Below, one piece after another: positions 57,401 through 60,260 of a DNA stretch of 64,000 nt. Made by a program: the position numbers and the translations under genes. The notes under the pieces are model-generated. The model saw only the letters and a list, made by a program, of their open reading frames with translations, was not told the DNA's origin and did not search any database. Source of the stretch: Heliocidaris erythrogramma (taxonomy: Eukaryota; Echinodermata; Echinoidea; Camarodonta; Echinometridae); assembly GCA_025617745.1 (NCBI GenBank), contig CM046855.1, positions 46,169,813 to 46,233,812 of the forward strand. Direction: 5' to 3'. How positions within the stretch are numbered: position 1 is the first letter of the stretch; the number at the start of each line of letters is the position of its first letter.

Positions 57401-58967
57401 GTATTTTTTATCATCCCTTTATAAAATACAGATGAAAACATACATGTAATATCTTAATATCTTCTTTAATTCACAGAATGCAAAATATCTGTCGCTTTTT
57501 GACCATTAACTGCATACAGAAGTAATTTTGAAAAGGGAATTTTATCATTATAACAAAATGTTGGATATTAATATAAAAAAATATCAGGTTGCATAGTCTA
57601 GAATTTATTTGCTTTAATGTACTTGTCCAACAGTGCATGAGGCCTATGAAGAGTTGAAATAACTTTGTATAATTTTTTTTTTCCTTTTTTTTTTCCTTTT
57701 TTACCTACAGCCTCCTTTGCATCAAAGAGCCGTGGTAGCTCTGCTTCATTTGGATTGGATGAAGTAAGTTGATAGGTTTAACCTTCTCTTTGACAGGGGA
57801 CTATTGCTTACAAGTTTTTCAAGCTTCCTTTGTAGTCTCCCATTTCATCATGATATCCAAAATTGTATGCTTATGATTGGCTCATGTTACTTTTTTGAAA
57901 TGTGCTTTTTTTTTGTTTTATGATTGAAATCAATAAATTGAAGTGATCCTGTTGACTACTCGATAATCTCATTCCCATTGGTTTAATACAGGGACCCTCC
58001 AGTTCACATAAGCAATGGGTTAAACGGCAGATATAATTGCTATTTCTTGATTTGTCAAGTGATTTCTATTCACATTGATTTAATAGATGTTGAACACATG
58101 CATGAAATATATTGTACTTATAAACAAACCTTGTGTCTGTGAAAAATATTCATGCTGCATTCGATTTCTTCCTTGTGGCATCTGACCTTCAATTCCGACA
58201 GAAACAAAGCATACAAATCTGTTCATAGCATTTAACAGAATTGAATTTCAGGAAATGATTAAGATTTCATGTCACTGTTACAATCGAATCCAGGGCTTGC
58301 CATTGTGACTGCCATATTACCATCATTTGCAAAAGTTTAAGACCATTATTCCAAAATGCAATAAGTCAAAGAAAGACAAAAAAAAATTAACTTATTTTTC
58401 AGACATACAATTATTTTCATGGCATAACCTATGTATCATACTTGAACTATAGGCTTATACCATTACTCTTGTGCTACTGATCACTGTAGGAAACATGTTA
58501 TGTAATCATTCATTGAGACAAAAGAAAGTATTCCAAATTATTGAAATACCCACAAATCCCGAGGTGGTCTTAAACTTTTGCAAATGATGGTATAATGGCA
58601 GATACAGTGATTAAATCCTTTAAAATATGTAATTTCATTATTAGGTTGATTTCACGTACTGTTGCAAAAGACATTAGACAAAATTTTTCCAGCATTGTTT
58701 TGTGGTCTCTATATTGAAGCCACCTAGGTGAAATATAAATCAAGGTTCACTAAAATGCTTTCTGTTCAAATAAAAAGGAGAATATTGTATGGGACACAGA
58801 CAATTTATTTACCATTCATCGTTTTTTTCAATACAAATTATGAAATACTCCTCACATTGCCCCAAAGAATATTTACACTGTACAAATAGATAACACATTT
58901 TTAAATCCCTCATTTTCTTTTATTTACCTGTTCTCTACAGTTCCTGATGCTGAACCTCTACTCTTAG
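18335..58967 (+). CDS. Calpain (calcium-dependent cysteine protease, PEF type), 19 exons, first exon missing
   Basis: Intracellular Ca2+-activated cysteine protease that makes limited cuts in cytoskeletal and signalling proteins. Exons (19): 18335-18404, 31353-31596, 31854-32106, 32503-32588, 33567-33644, 35925-36085, 36944-37143, 37884-38101, 38678-38720, 40494-40589, 40956-41111, 45583-45651, 46194-46251, 53194-53252, 53940-54008, 55546-55624, 56325-56441, 57711-57763, 58941-58967. All junctions are AG/GT, phases agree, and total length is 2136 nt (711 residues plus stop). Seen domains: CysPc about residues 1-245 with catalytic Cys26, His180 and Asn204 (numbered from the first visible exon), C2-like/CBSW about 245-440, linker about 440-540, penta-EF-hand about 540-711. 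Domain order matches conventional calpains (vertebrate CAPN1/2/9, fly CalpA/B). The N-terminal exon with the start codon was not recognised. Orthology to one vertebrate paralogue cannot be fixed from the sequence alone. Confidence 0.95.
18529..19074. mobile_element. MITE, family 3 short copy, with nested MITE
   Basis: Ends AGCTACGTTCATACAGG and CCGTGTGAACCTGACT, which are imperfect inverted repeats (GTTCAYAC). The same ends, in the opposite orientation, bound 29309-31175. The interior is interrupted by the TTAA-flanked element 18737-18978. Confidence 0.65.
18737..18978. mobile_element. Nested TTAA-flanked MITE
   Basis: Inverted ends CCCCTACCATGCC and GGCATGGAAGGGG, exactly flanked by TTAA at 18733-18736 and 18979-18982. 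This is the piggyBac target signature. About 242 bp, with no coding capacity. Confidence 0.75.
20185..20534. repeat. Poly-C interspersed repeat, copy 2
   Basis: Same family as 8870-9215: GTGGCGGATTTATGGG start, several C runs, ATGCTTGTCAGAGAACTA and CACTGAGCGACTTTTGGAGG phrases, with the ACTGAGCGAC segment duplicated. Overlapping Gly/Pro frames are artefacts. Confidence 0.65.
21164..21435. mobile_element. Palindromic MITE beside the DIRS element
   Basis: Long inverted arms of about 55 bp: 21164-21218 (TCAATATGGCATGAAAAAGA ... GCACTCAT) and 21380-21435 as complement. The core is AT-rich. It ends 40 bp before the DIRS left terminus, so the two insertions are adjacent. Confidence 0.75.
21494..21643 (+). 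repeat. DIRS left inverted terminal repeat
   Basis: Reads TATACCTACCTATTATGCCA and onwards to CGGCCATCTTCCTCTT. It is the near-perfect reverse complement of 28627-28773. The outer tip 21475-21493 is unique to this end and is matched only by the internal complementary region. Confidence 0.92.
22063..24318 (+). CDS. DIRS ORF1, gag-like protein
   Basis: Open from 22024; the Met at 22063 ([10 protein letters not shown]) is the likelier start because the upstream 13 residues lack gag character. About 751 residues: a long Ser/Pro/Gly-rich N-terminal half, a basic Lys-rich cluster about 300 residues in ([12 protein letters not shown], nuclear-localisation-like), then a helical region typical of DIRS ORF1 ([20 protein letters not shown] through [20 protein letters not shown]) and a basic Arg/Gly tail ([15 protein letters not shown]) likely to bind nucleic acid. 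No zinc knuckle. It ends TGA, overlapping the RT frame by about 130 nt in another frame. Intact in this copy. Confidence 0.85.
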   Translation: MNSEEEAVRSRRPASSEESSSKTTRPSRTLPSTSVHGGGRRATGKLPSGVSLQSLPVSELAASGRVALTESGLSTPKPVASGWVASDSSGLDISNPIPRSSRPEGGAVVSRTVAFTRLNPLGETRPTTAGQPTGLVHVGLGSQTLAPGRCHMGERVLPGLSTLPANGNARANNYGRSSEQQVFSPECVTTSAPLLPLSSGPIVGSHAFSSHRAHTESSRSAPALGAFSSQPMATASSCLANMGDLCETSGLHPERTNPFEGGERPSAEGSVRVSEAASEIRTNPIKRSNKRVSATTLVEPAKKKAKKKAKSGKALPASCPSGLANPASSSQADMFSMMRAFAQDQGWSFVPATSTLASVPIQGSDFETNQPFVIDSSLSESGSHVPPIPAALGAPPGEETFVEPCGALPAESFVCGPLSHSTRVEPDLEAASQASVSESLGQAEPQSLALCGMEAIALLSKYLPEFQSARAQGSTSRWFKQQDSSEGIALEEDFKLEYDRIEAALLVKRPTAVKGKAFAFGSQDQDSFFKAKTLSPEILEVGRHLQATNPLTSAAFKAEDKLWFNVENQVRSGMRLAAFQGFLSDLRSRAEELNVTDGDKLVIDDLLHTLFCLQWSQLSTAAASVTFRRRTRALSALGVRESGIAQLLRDVPSRGPSLFGGKFATVFQREIDARKQISDMTKQFHTSSKSTRAPVRRRPAGPASGQRSRVSRVPPSEPQPAPSRGRGSRGRGFSRGSRGKATASHKAKPGF
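24188..25246 (+). pseudogene. DIRS reverse transcriptase, cut off by an insertion
   Basis: Reverse transcriptase that copies element RNA into cDNA. The recognisable domain begins near 24500; motifs are the [16 protein letters not shown] block, [13 protein letters not shown] near 24750 (first catalytic Asp), [15 protein letters not shown], and [10 protein letters not shown] with the YLDD box at 24944-24955. The frame overlaps ORF1 in a different frame, as usual for DIRS. Native sequence ends at 25220; the last residues and stop (25221-25246) come from the inserted repeat. The remainder of the polymerase resumes at 26631 in the same reading class, because the insert is 1410 bp, a multiple of three. 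Confidence 0.88.
25221..26630. mobile_element. Helentron/HINE-like insert with ~330 bp core repeats
   Basis: Starts CTCACCTGAGCCTAAGGCTC, ends CAGGTGAGCGTCGTGCCCCC, a GGGGCTC hairpin side and TTGTTAG. TTAG stands on both sides (25217-25220 and 26627-26630). After a CGTCCGTC microsatellite (25267-25312) come about 3.5 units of 290-340 bp, each with G runs of varying length (25622, 25962, 26291, 26468) and each made of two half-units of about 170 bp starting ATCTTCTTCTCC. This layout matches non-autonomous Helentron elements (HINE, oyster 'pearl') known from marine invertebrates. No coding capacity. It splits the DIRS polymerase. Confidence 0.75.
26631..27678 (+). pseudogene. DIRS RNase H region and C-terminal part of pol, frameshifted
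   Basis: Degrades RNA in RNA:DNA hybrids in a working element. Sequence from 26631 to about 26870 reads in the RT frame ([20 protein letters not shown], then STDAFGWGG). A one-base shift near 26865-26885 moves the homology to the frame with [32 protein letters not shown] and [12 protein letters not shown] pair of compensating shifts between about 27088 and 27160 garbles the segment before [11 protein letters not shown]. Downstream, [20 protein letters not shown] and [14 protein letters not shown] are typical of the DIRS polyprotein. Acidic residues of the RNase H site are present, but the product cannot be made in one piece. Confidence 0.82.
27550..28467 (+). pseudogene. DIRS tyrosine recombinase, C-terminally truncated
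   Basis: Integrase of DIRS elements, related to phage tyrosine recombinases. The frame is open from 27213 to 28529, but recombinase-like sequence starts near 27640: a SAM-like N-terminal domain ([40 protein letters not shown]) and a catalytic domain with [14 protein letters not shown] carrying the first catalytic Arg. After [16 protein letters not shown] (to about 28467) the frame runs into the internal complementary region, and the expected H-x-x-R and catalytic Tyr are absent. This copy therefore lacks a functional active site. Confidence 0.82.
28471..28547 (+). repeat. DIRS internal complementary region (ICR)
   Basis: Two joined parts. 28471-28491 is the exact complement of the left tip 21475-21495; 28492-28547 is the exact complement of the right tip 28760-28815. 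This is the arrangement described for Dictyostelium DIRS-1, where the ICR templates joining of the cDNA ends into a circle. Confidence 0.88.
28627..28773 (-). repeat. DIRS right inverted terminal repeat
   Basis: Reverse complement of 21494-21643 with a few substitutions. Beyond it a tip unique to this end (28774-28815) is matched by the ICR. The 28548-28626 spacer holds a short CTACCTATGACCCTCC duplication. Confidence 0.92.
29309..31175. mobile_element. MITE family 3, long copy with nested element
   Basis: Begins GTCAGGTTCACACGATGGGA and ends CCCGTATGAACATAGCTAA, the ends of 18529-19074 in reverse orientation. Outer arms share AACTTGAAGTTTTRAAACT-type sequence with that copy. Most of the interior is the nested element 29751-30917. 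Confidence 0.65.
29751..30917. mobile_element. Nested element with TGACCCGGC ends and CAAATG duplication
   Basis: Inverted ends TGACCCGGCATCACAAAACC and its near-complement at 30898-30917, continuing for about 40 bp. CAAATG stands on both sides (29745-29750 and 30918-30923), a likely 6-bp target duplication. No transposase frame seen. Confidence 0.7.
31353..31596 (+). CDS. Calpain exon B (catalytic Cys)
   Basis: Starts after aaccag and completes Gly-Asp-Cys-Trp; the catalytic Cys codon is TGT 31358-31360. It continues through [19 protein letters not shown] and [12 protein letters not shown], the conserved PC1 core. The donor gtgagt follows, in phase 2. At 244 nt it covers what is two exons (about 119 and 134 nt) in vertebrate calpains, so the intron between them is absent here. 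It lies 12.9 kb downstream of exon A, across the transposon-filled intron. Confidence 0.95.
31854..32106 (+). CDS. Calpain exon C (catalytic His)
   Basis: Acceptor tactag, donor gtgtgt. It encodes [20 protein letters not shown] and the PC2 segment with [10 protein letters not shown]; the catalytic His codon is CAT 32077-32079. Length is 253 nt, equal to the sum of two vertebrate exons (169 + 84, from memory), so another ancestral or vertebrate-specific intron is absent. It enters in phase 2 and leaves in phase 0. Confidence 0.95.
32107..32502. other. Calpain intron C-D
   Basis: 396 bp; contains a T16-G9 homopolymer pair near 32195-32220. Nothing else seen. Confidence 0.8.
32503..32588 (+). 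CDS. Calpain exon D (catalytic Asn)
   Basis: Acceptor gtgacag, donor gttagt. It encodes [20 protein letters not shown] and then EWNGAWSD. The Asn of the NPWG motif (AAC 32545-32547) completes the Cys-His-Asn triad. It is 86 nt, starts in phase 0 and ends in phase 2. Confidence 0.95.
32589..33566. other. Calpain intron D-E
   Basis: 978 bp; holds the MITE 33111-33252. Open frames at 32817-33011 and 33346-33546 show no coding evidence. Confidence 0.8.
33111..33252. mobile_element. 142-bp palindromic MITE, family 1 copy 2
   Basis: Ends CAGGGGAGCATTTCATCAAG and CTTGATGAAACGCTCCCCTG; core AGGATTTCAGTAGCTTATAA, in the opposite orientation to the copy at 5104. The best preserved arms of the three copies. 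Confidence 0.87.
33567..33644 (+). CDS. Calpain exon E (end of protease domain)
   Basis: Acceptor tttttcag, donor gtgagt. It encodes [20 protein letters not shown] and then EDDGEF, the conserved W..I....R..LG....DGEFWM segment that closes the PC2 subdomain. It is 78 nt, phase 2 to phase 2; the Trp codon is split with the next exon. Confidence 0.94.
33697..35172 (-). mobile_element. 5'-truncated CR1/Rex-like LINE
   Basis: Minus-strand reverse transcriptase from about 35172 down to a stop near 33854, then a 3' tail (GCGCTATACAAGTAGCCACT and ATT repeats) ending at 33697. The upstream part of the element is missing, as is typical of aborted target-primed reverse transcription. Confidence 0.85.
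33854..35165 (-). pseudogene. LINE reverse transcriptase fragment with a frameshift
   Basis: Encodes RT domains read on the minus strand: [35 protein letters not shown], a [20 protein letters not shown] block and the catalytic [10 protein letters not shown] box. The C-terminal half ([44 protein letters not shown]) follows in another frame. The shift lies in the T run at 34560-34568 (an A run in the coding sense), so one base change there separates the two frames (34557-35117 and 33854-34573). Family resemblance is to CR1/Rex-type non-LTR elements. No endonuclease domain is left. Confidence 0.85.
35626..35780 (+). mobile_element. RTE-type LINE 3' end with 11-bp target duplication
   Basis: Encodes the last 44 or so residues of an RT-type protein ([29 protein letters not shown]) with stop TGA, running straight into (TGA)n. 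The perfect 11-bp repeat AGATATATTCC flanks it at 35615-35625 and 35781-35791. Only 155 bp inserted. Confidence 0.85.
35925..36085 (+). CDS. Calpain exon F (protease to C2-like hinge)
   Basis: Acceptor tttttgcag, donor gtgaga. It encodes [20 protein letters not shown], a basic stretch and [11 protein letters not shown], the start of the C2-like (CBSW) domain. At 161 nt it equals the corresponding vertebrate exon as I recall it. It leaves in phase 1. A truncated RTE insertion sits about 145 bp upstream in the preceding intron. Confidence 0.95.
36086..36943. other. Calpain intron F-G
   Basis: 858 bp. Contains a fragment of the AGCCAGAAGGG palindrome family at 36280-36325 and a G run at 36437. 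Nothing else seen. Confidence 0.75.
36944..37143 (+). CDS. Calpain exon G (C2-like domain with acidic loop)
   Basis: Acceptor gtcatcag, donor gtacct. It encodes [12 protein letters not shown], then an acidic run at 36982-37029 with 13 Asp/Glu in 16 residues, then [19 protein letters not shown] and GFAIYK. Acidic loops at this place are known in conventional calpains and are thought to contact the protease domain and help Ca2+ activation. Length 200 nt, phase 1 to phase 0. Confidence 0.94.
37144..37883. other. Calpain intron G-H
   Basis: 740 bp. Degenerate telomere-like CCTAACCCTAAACC sequence at 37225-37290. A LINE-tail-like AATAATGGTGGCTTCTTG / CAGCGTGATGCTCCTAG segment lies at 37350-37450. 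Confidence 0.6.
37884..38101 (+). CDS. Calpain exon H (end of C2-like domain)
   Basis: Acceptor ctttggcag, donor gtgagt. It encodes the [20 protein letters not shown] segment, then [20 protein letters not shown] and FLLRIYSMK, the hallmark RF.LPPG.Y.I.PSTF.P...GDF.LR block of calpains. Length 218 nt, phase 0 to phase 2. Confidence 0.94.
38102..38677. other. Calpain intron H-I
   Basis: 576 bp, AT-rich, with a short ATT run near 38586. No feature recognised. Confidence 0.75.
38678..38720 (+). CDS. Calpain exon I (linker start)
   Basis: Small 43-nt exon after cgtgtag and before gtaatg. It completes a Val codon and encodes [14 protein letters not shown]. The frame fits both neighbours (phase 2 in, phase 0 out). 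The sequence is not strongly conserved, but the splice sites and phase support it. Confidence 0.85.
38721..40493. other. Calpain intron I-J with two tandem duplications
   Basis: 1.8 kb. A 126-bp duplication (AGTCATTTGCCAAAG at 39541 and 39667, with AAAGGTCACTT and GGGAAAATGACT) spans about 39410-39790. A second, of about 177 bp (40075 and 40252), repeats CATAGRCCTA and CCTCTGTGGYCGTGCATT. No coding exon recognised. Confidence 0.65.
40494..40589 (+). CDS. Calpain linker cassette exon J
   Basis: A 96-nt open stretch, phase 0 at both ends, between a gcatataaaag acceptor and a gtgaga donor. It encodes 32 residues rich in Ala, Ser and Pro, beginning [10 protein letters not shown]. The acceptor has a weak pyrimidine tract, which fits regulated or optional use. 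It joins in frame with exons I and K. No domain was recognised; it would extend the linker between the C2-like and EF-hand domains. Confidence 0.7.
40590..40955. other. Calpain intron J-K
   Basis: 366 bp; no feature beyond its splice sites. Confidence 0.7.
40956..41111 (+). CDS. Calpain linker cassette exon K (Tyr/Ser/Pro-rich)
   Basis: A 156-nt exon, phase 0 at both ends, after gtttattcag and before gtaggc. It encodes 52 residues with repeated aromatic motifs such as [21 protein letters not shown] and a C-terminal SYDFMR. Low complexity suggests a disordered linker. Being a multiple of three, it can be skipped without a frameshift. Confidence 0.75.
42515..43440. repeat. Diverged tandem repeat, period about 430 bp
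   Basis: Two copies of ACAGTRYTGCG...CAAATAA-TGAAAAGCAGT, CTTTCYGCCTAAAAAA, GCTACAAGCCRTTAT and TCAAATTTGCTA start near 42726 and 43157. Both end in C/G-rich phrases such as GGGGGAAACTCCCC. Part of the gggggg-rich repeat class of this genome. Confidence 0.6.
45286..45430. mobile_element. 145-bp palindromic MITE, family 1 relative
   Basis: Ends GGGCCCCGTTTCATGAAACT and a complement finishing AACAGGGCCC; arms ACTTGTTAT/ATAACAAGT. The core AAGCTACTGAAATCCTTGCA and TGATTGGCTGAGAGCAA is shared with 5104-5247 although the arms differ. Confidence 0.8.
45583..45651 (+). CDS. Calpain exon L (start of penta-EF-hand domain)
   Basis: Acceptor ttttgacag, donor gtaagt. It encodes [20 protein letters not shown] and TGP, the proline run and first helix of the PEF domain. 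Length 69 nt, phase 0 at both ends. Confidence 0.92.
45652..46193. other. Calpain intron L-M with telomere-like interspersed repeat
   Basis: 542 bp. 45965-46115 (GCTTTGGCGACTTTTGCC ... AGATATAGGGTTAGCGTTAG) is a dispersed repeat with degenerate GGGTTAG units; a diverged copy lies at 54720-54925. Confidence 0.65.
46194..46251 (+). CDS. Calpain exon M (EF-hand 1)
   Basis: Acceptor gtgtacag, donor gtcagt. It encodes [19 protein letters not shown], the non-canonical EF1 of calpains (D.E.....L..IL). Length 58 nt, phase 0 to phase 1, as in vertebrate genes from memory. Confidence 0.93.
46531..46678. repeat. (CCAAT/CTAAT)n pentanucleotide microsatellite
   Basis: About 30 units of YYAAT-type pentamers (CTAAT and CCAAT alternating irregularly, with occasional CTAAG and CCTAT). 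Substitutions C/T at one position dominate. Confidence 0.92.
50184..51110. repeat. Poly-G repeat with GCGAGCGAGCAAAGCGAGCG units
   Basis: Starts CAGGCCCGTAACTAGG plus a G run. It then carries two to three diverged units with YTAATATCTGGGCGCCATGGCG-type sequence (50590, 50935), TTTGCTGCTGCTMATTTCAA (50703, 50896) and GCGAGCGAGCAAAGC-type phrases. Looks like a transposon remnant; no coding capacity. Confidence 0.55.
52425..52496. repeat. Inverted partner of the poly-G repeat end
   Basis: Reverse complement of the 50184 start: GCGGACCTCTGCTTGCC, G and C runs, then CCTAGTTACGGGCCTG. Either a second copy in opposite orientation or the other end of one 2.3 kb element. Confidence 0.5.
53194..53252 (+). 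CDS. Calpain exon N (EF-hand 1 to 2 helix)
   Basis: Acceptor ctcgtttag, donor gtatcc. It encodes [20 protein letters not shown], the conserved GFSLE.C..MV...D helix. The last Asp is position 1 of the next Ca2+ loop. Length 59 nt, phase 1 to phase 0. It follows a 6.9 kb repeat-filled intron. Confidence 0.93.
53253..53939. other. Calpain intron N-O
   Basis: 687 bp, AT-rich; no feature recognised. Confidence 0.75.
53940..54008 (+). CDS. Calpain exon O (EF-hand 2)
   Basis: Acceptor tcatacag, donor gtctgt. It encodes [20 protein letters not shown] and AWK. With the Asp from the previous exon the loop is [12 protein letters not shown], which has every expected Ca2+ ligand. Length 69 nt, phase 0 at both ends. 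Confidence 0.94.
54009..55545. other. Calpain intron O-P with CT-rich tract and repeats
   Basis: 1.5 kb. Pyrimidine tract (CTCTCTCTTTCCCCTCTACC-like units) at 54225-54515; its 136-codon frame is a low-complexity artefact. (GAAT)n at 54679-54700. Telomere-like dispersed repeat at 54720-54925. Confidence 0.75.
55546..55624 (+). CDS. Calpain exon P (EF-hand 3)
   Basis: Acceptor tctgcag, donor gtaaga. It encodes [20 protein letters not shown] and SALRSL. The canonical loop [12 protein letters not shown] looks able to bind Ca2+. Length 79 nt, phase 0 to phase 1. Confidence 0.94.
55625..56324. other. Calpain intron P-Q
   Basis: 700 bp; no feature recognised. Confidence 0.75.
56325..56441 (+). CDS. 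Calpain exon Q (EF-hand 4)
   Basis: Acceptor catcgcag, donor gtaagt. It encodes [20 protein letters not shown] and then [19 protein letters not shown]. The loop is degenerate, as usual for EF4 in calpains. Length 117 nt, phase 1 at both ends. Confidence 0.94.
56442..57710. other. Calpain intron Q-R
   Basis: 1.27 kb; holds the TTAA-flanked MITE 56922-57396 and a T-rich tract before the acceptor. Confidence 0.8.
56922..57396. mobile_element. TTAA-flanked MITE, family 2 copy 2
   Basis: Perfect TTAA on both sides (56922-56925, 57393-57396). Ends CTCTTACTGTGCC and GGCACTGAAAGAG. It matches 17626-18109 in reverse orientation along its whole length (GTGATCAATGCTTACTTTTC, TTAACCATCTAT, AGCATATAATTATAATCATA). 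Confidence 0.85.
57711..57763 (+). CDS. Calpain exon R
   Basis: Follows a strong pyrimidine tract and ctacag; the donor is gtaagt. It encodes [18 protein letters not shown], a Ser-rich segment where other calpains have a short variable loop before the last helix. Length 53 nt, phase 1 to phase 0. Confidence 0.9.
57764..58940. other. Calpain intron R-S
   Basis: 1.18 kb. An inverted pair CCATCATTTGCAAAAGTTTA (58320) and its complement TAAACTTTTGCAAATGATGG (58571), about 250 bp apart, may mark a small foldback element. Confidence 0.65.
58320..58592. mobile_element. Small foldback element in the last intron
   Basis: Inverted ends TACCATCATTTGCAAAAGTT and AACTTTTGCAAATGATGGTA, continuing as TAAGACCA / TGGTCTTA, about 270 bp in all. 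No coding content. Flanks TA may be the target duplication. Confidence 0.6.
58941..58967 (+). CDS. Calpain last coding exon S with stop codon
   Basis: Acceptor ttctctacag. It encodes FLMLNLYS followed by TAG at 58965-58967, closely resembling the usual calpain C-terminus (W/F-L-x-L-x-x-Y/F-S/A), which forms EF-hand 5. This fixes the end of the gene. Confidence 0.93.
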   Translation, partial: FLMLNLYS

Positions 58968-60260
58968 ACCAGACGAGGAGAGAGAGAGAGAGAGCAACAG
59001 AGATTACTATCAGGGTCAAAGGTCAATAAGGTCATAACACACCAGGTTATATCTCTCACACAATCAGAAGATTGTCATGTATTTTTTAATAACTCAAAAG
59101 TTTTATGTATATCGATAGCGAATGTAATTCACATGTAAAATGATTGTAACAGCAGAACTCAATCCATATGTTTAGAATTATATACAGTGTGAGTGTAGCT
59201 CAAGTATAAATGCAGGATGAATAGACTTTAGTTAGTCATTTGTAGGAATTAAATGGTAGAAAATTGTGTGTCTTATAACCTCTATTTGTGGGTTATTTTA
59301 ATGGCATTATAAAATCCATTTCCAATACCATCTAATCTTATATATGAAATGCATGCAGTTTCAATATTCCTCTTTTTTATAAATAAGGTTTGAAATAGCT
59401 GCAATGTACAATTTTTCTGTCCGTATTTTTTTTGGCATTTCCAGAAAGCATCATATTTCAAGCAACAGATTAATTTTACTCTCTGAATTATTTAGCTTGG
59501 CCTAAAATATGTCAGAAATTTAGGCTTTAATAGCACTTCATTTTCTTTTAGCACTCTGTACAGCCATATTTTTAAAAGTAAATGGTAAAGAGATTTGCGA
59601 GGTGGCAATCAAAAAGAAAATATAATTGTTTATTTGTAAAAGCATGCATTAGTAAGTATGTATTCAGTGTTATGATGGTGTGTACTTAAAAGTGCTTTTC
59701 GTGATAGAATTTGATTAATAGAATGTGCTTGTATATTATGATGACCATTCTTCTCGGACTGCAACAGTGTATATGGGGTCCTATTTCTTGTTAAATTTTA
59801 GATTCATTATGCTACAGTGACATTTAGAATTGCTTTCACGTAGTAAATATATAAAAGCCGCTCCCAGATTTGTACGTTATTAAAAAACAGAAAATTTTGT
59901 TCTATCCTGATTTCAAGACTTTCAGTAAATAAGACGATAACTATGAACTTTACAACAAATATGAGGGTTTCCTCCAAGTGCTAGTAATACAACAAAAACA
60001 GTACTGTCTTGATATCACTATCTCTTTGTGCTGGGCGCAATATAAGGAAAATTATTTGAAGAAAGTCAAATCAAATTGGAATGTGCTTGAAGATCAACTT
60101 TGCCTTGCATTTAGATTACTGTTTCAATCAAGTCACACTATTCTCTCATTTTAATTTGTATATAATGAAATGTTGGCTTTGACAAAAGAAAATCAGGTAA
60201 ATATCATGATTGTGGATTATATTCAAATTTACAATAAATAAAACTATTTAAAATGAAAAG
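58968..60260 (+). other. Probable calpain 3' UTR
   Basis: AT-rich sequence after the stop with no further coding signal. It begins with a short GA repeat (58978-58995). Overlapping AATAAA signals at 60233-60242 are good polyadenylation candidates; others lie at 60929 and 61220. The true end needs transcript data. Confidence 0.5.
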
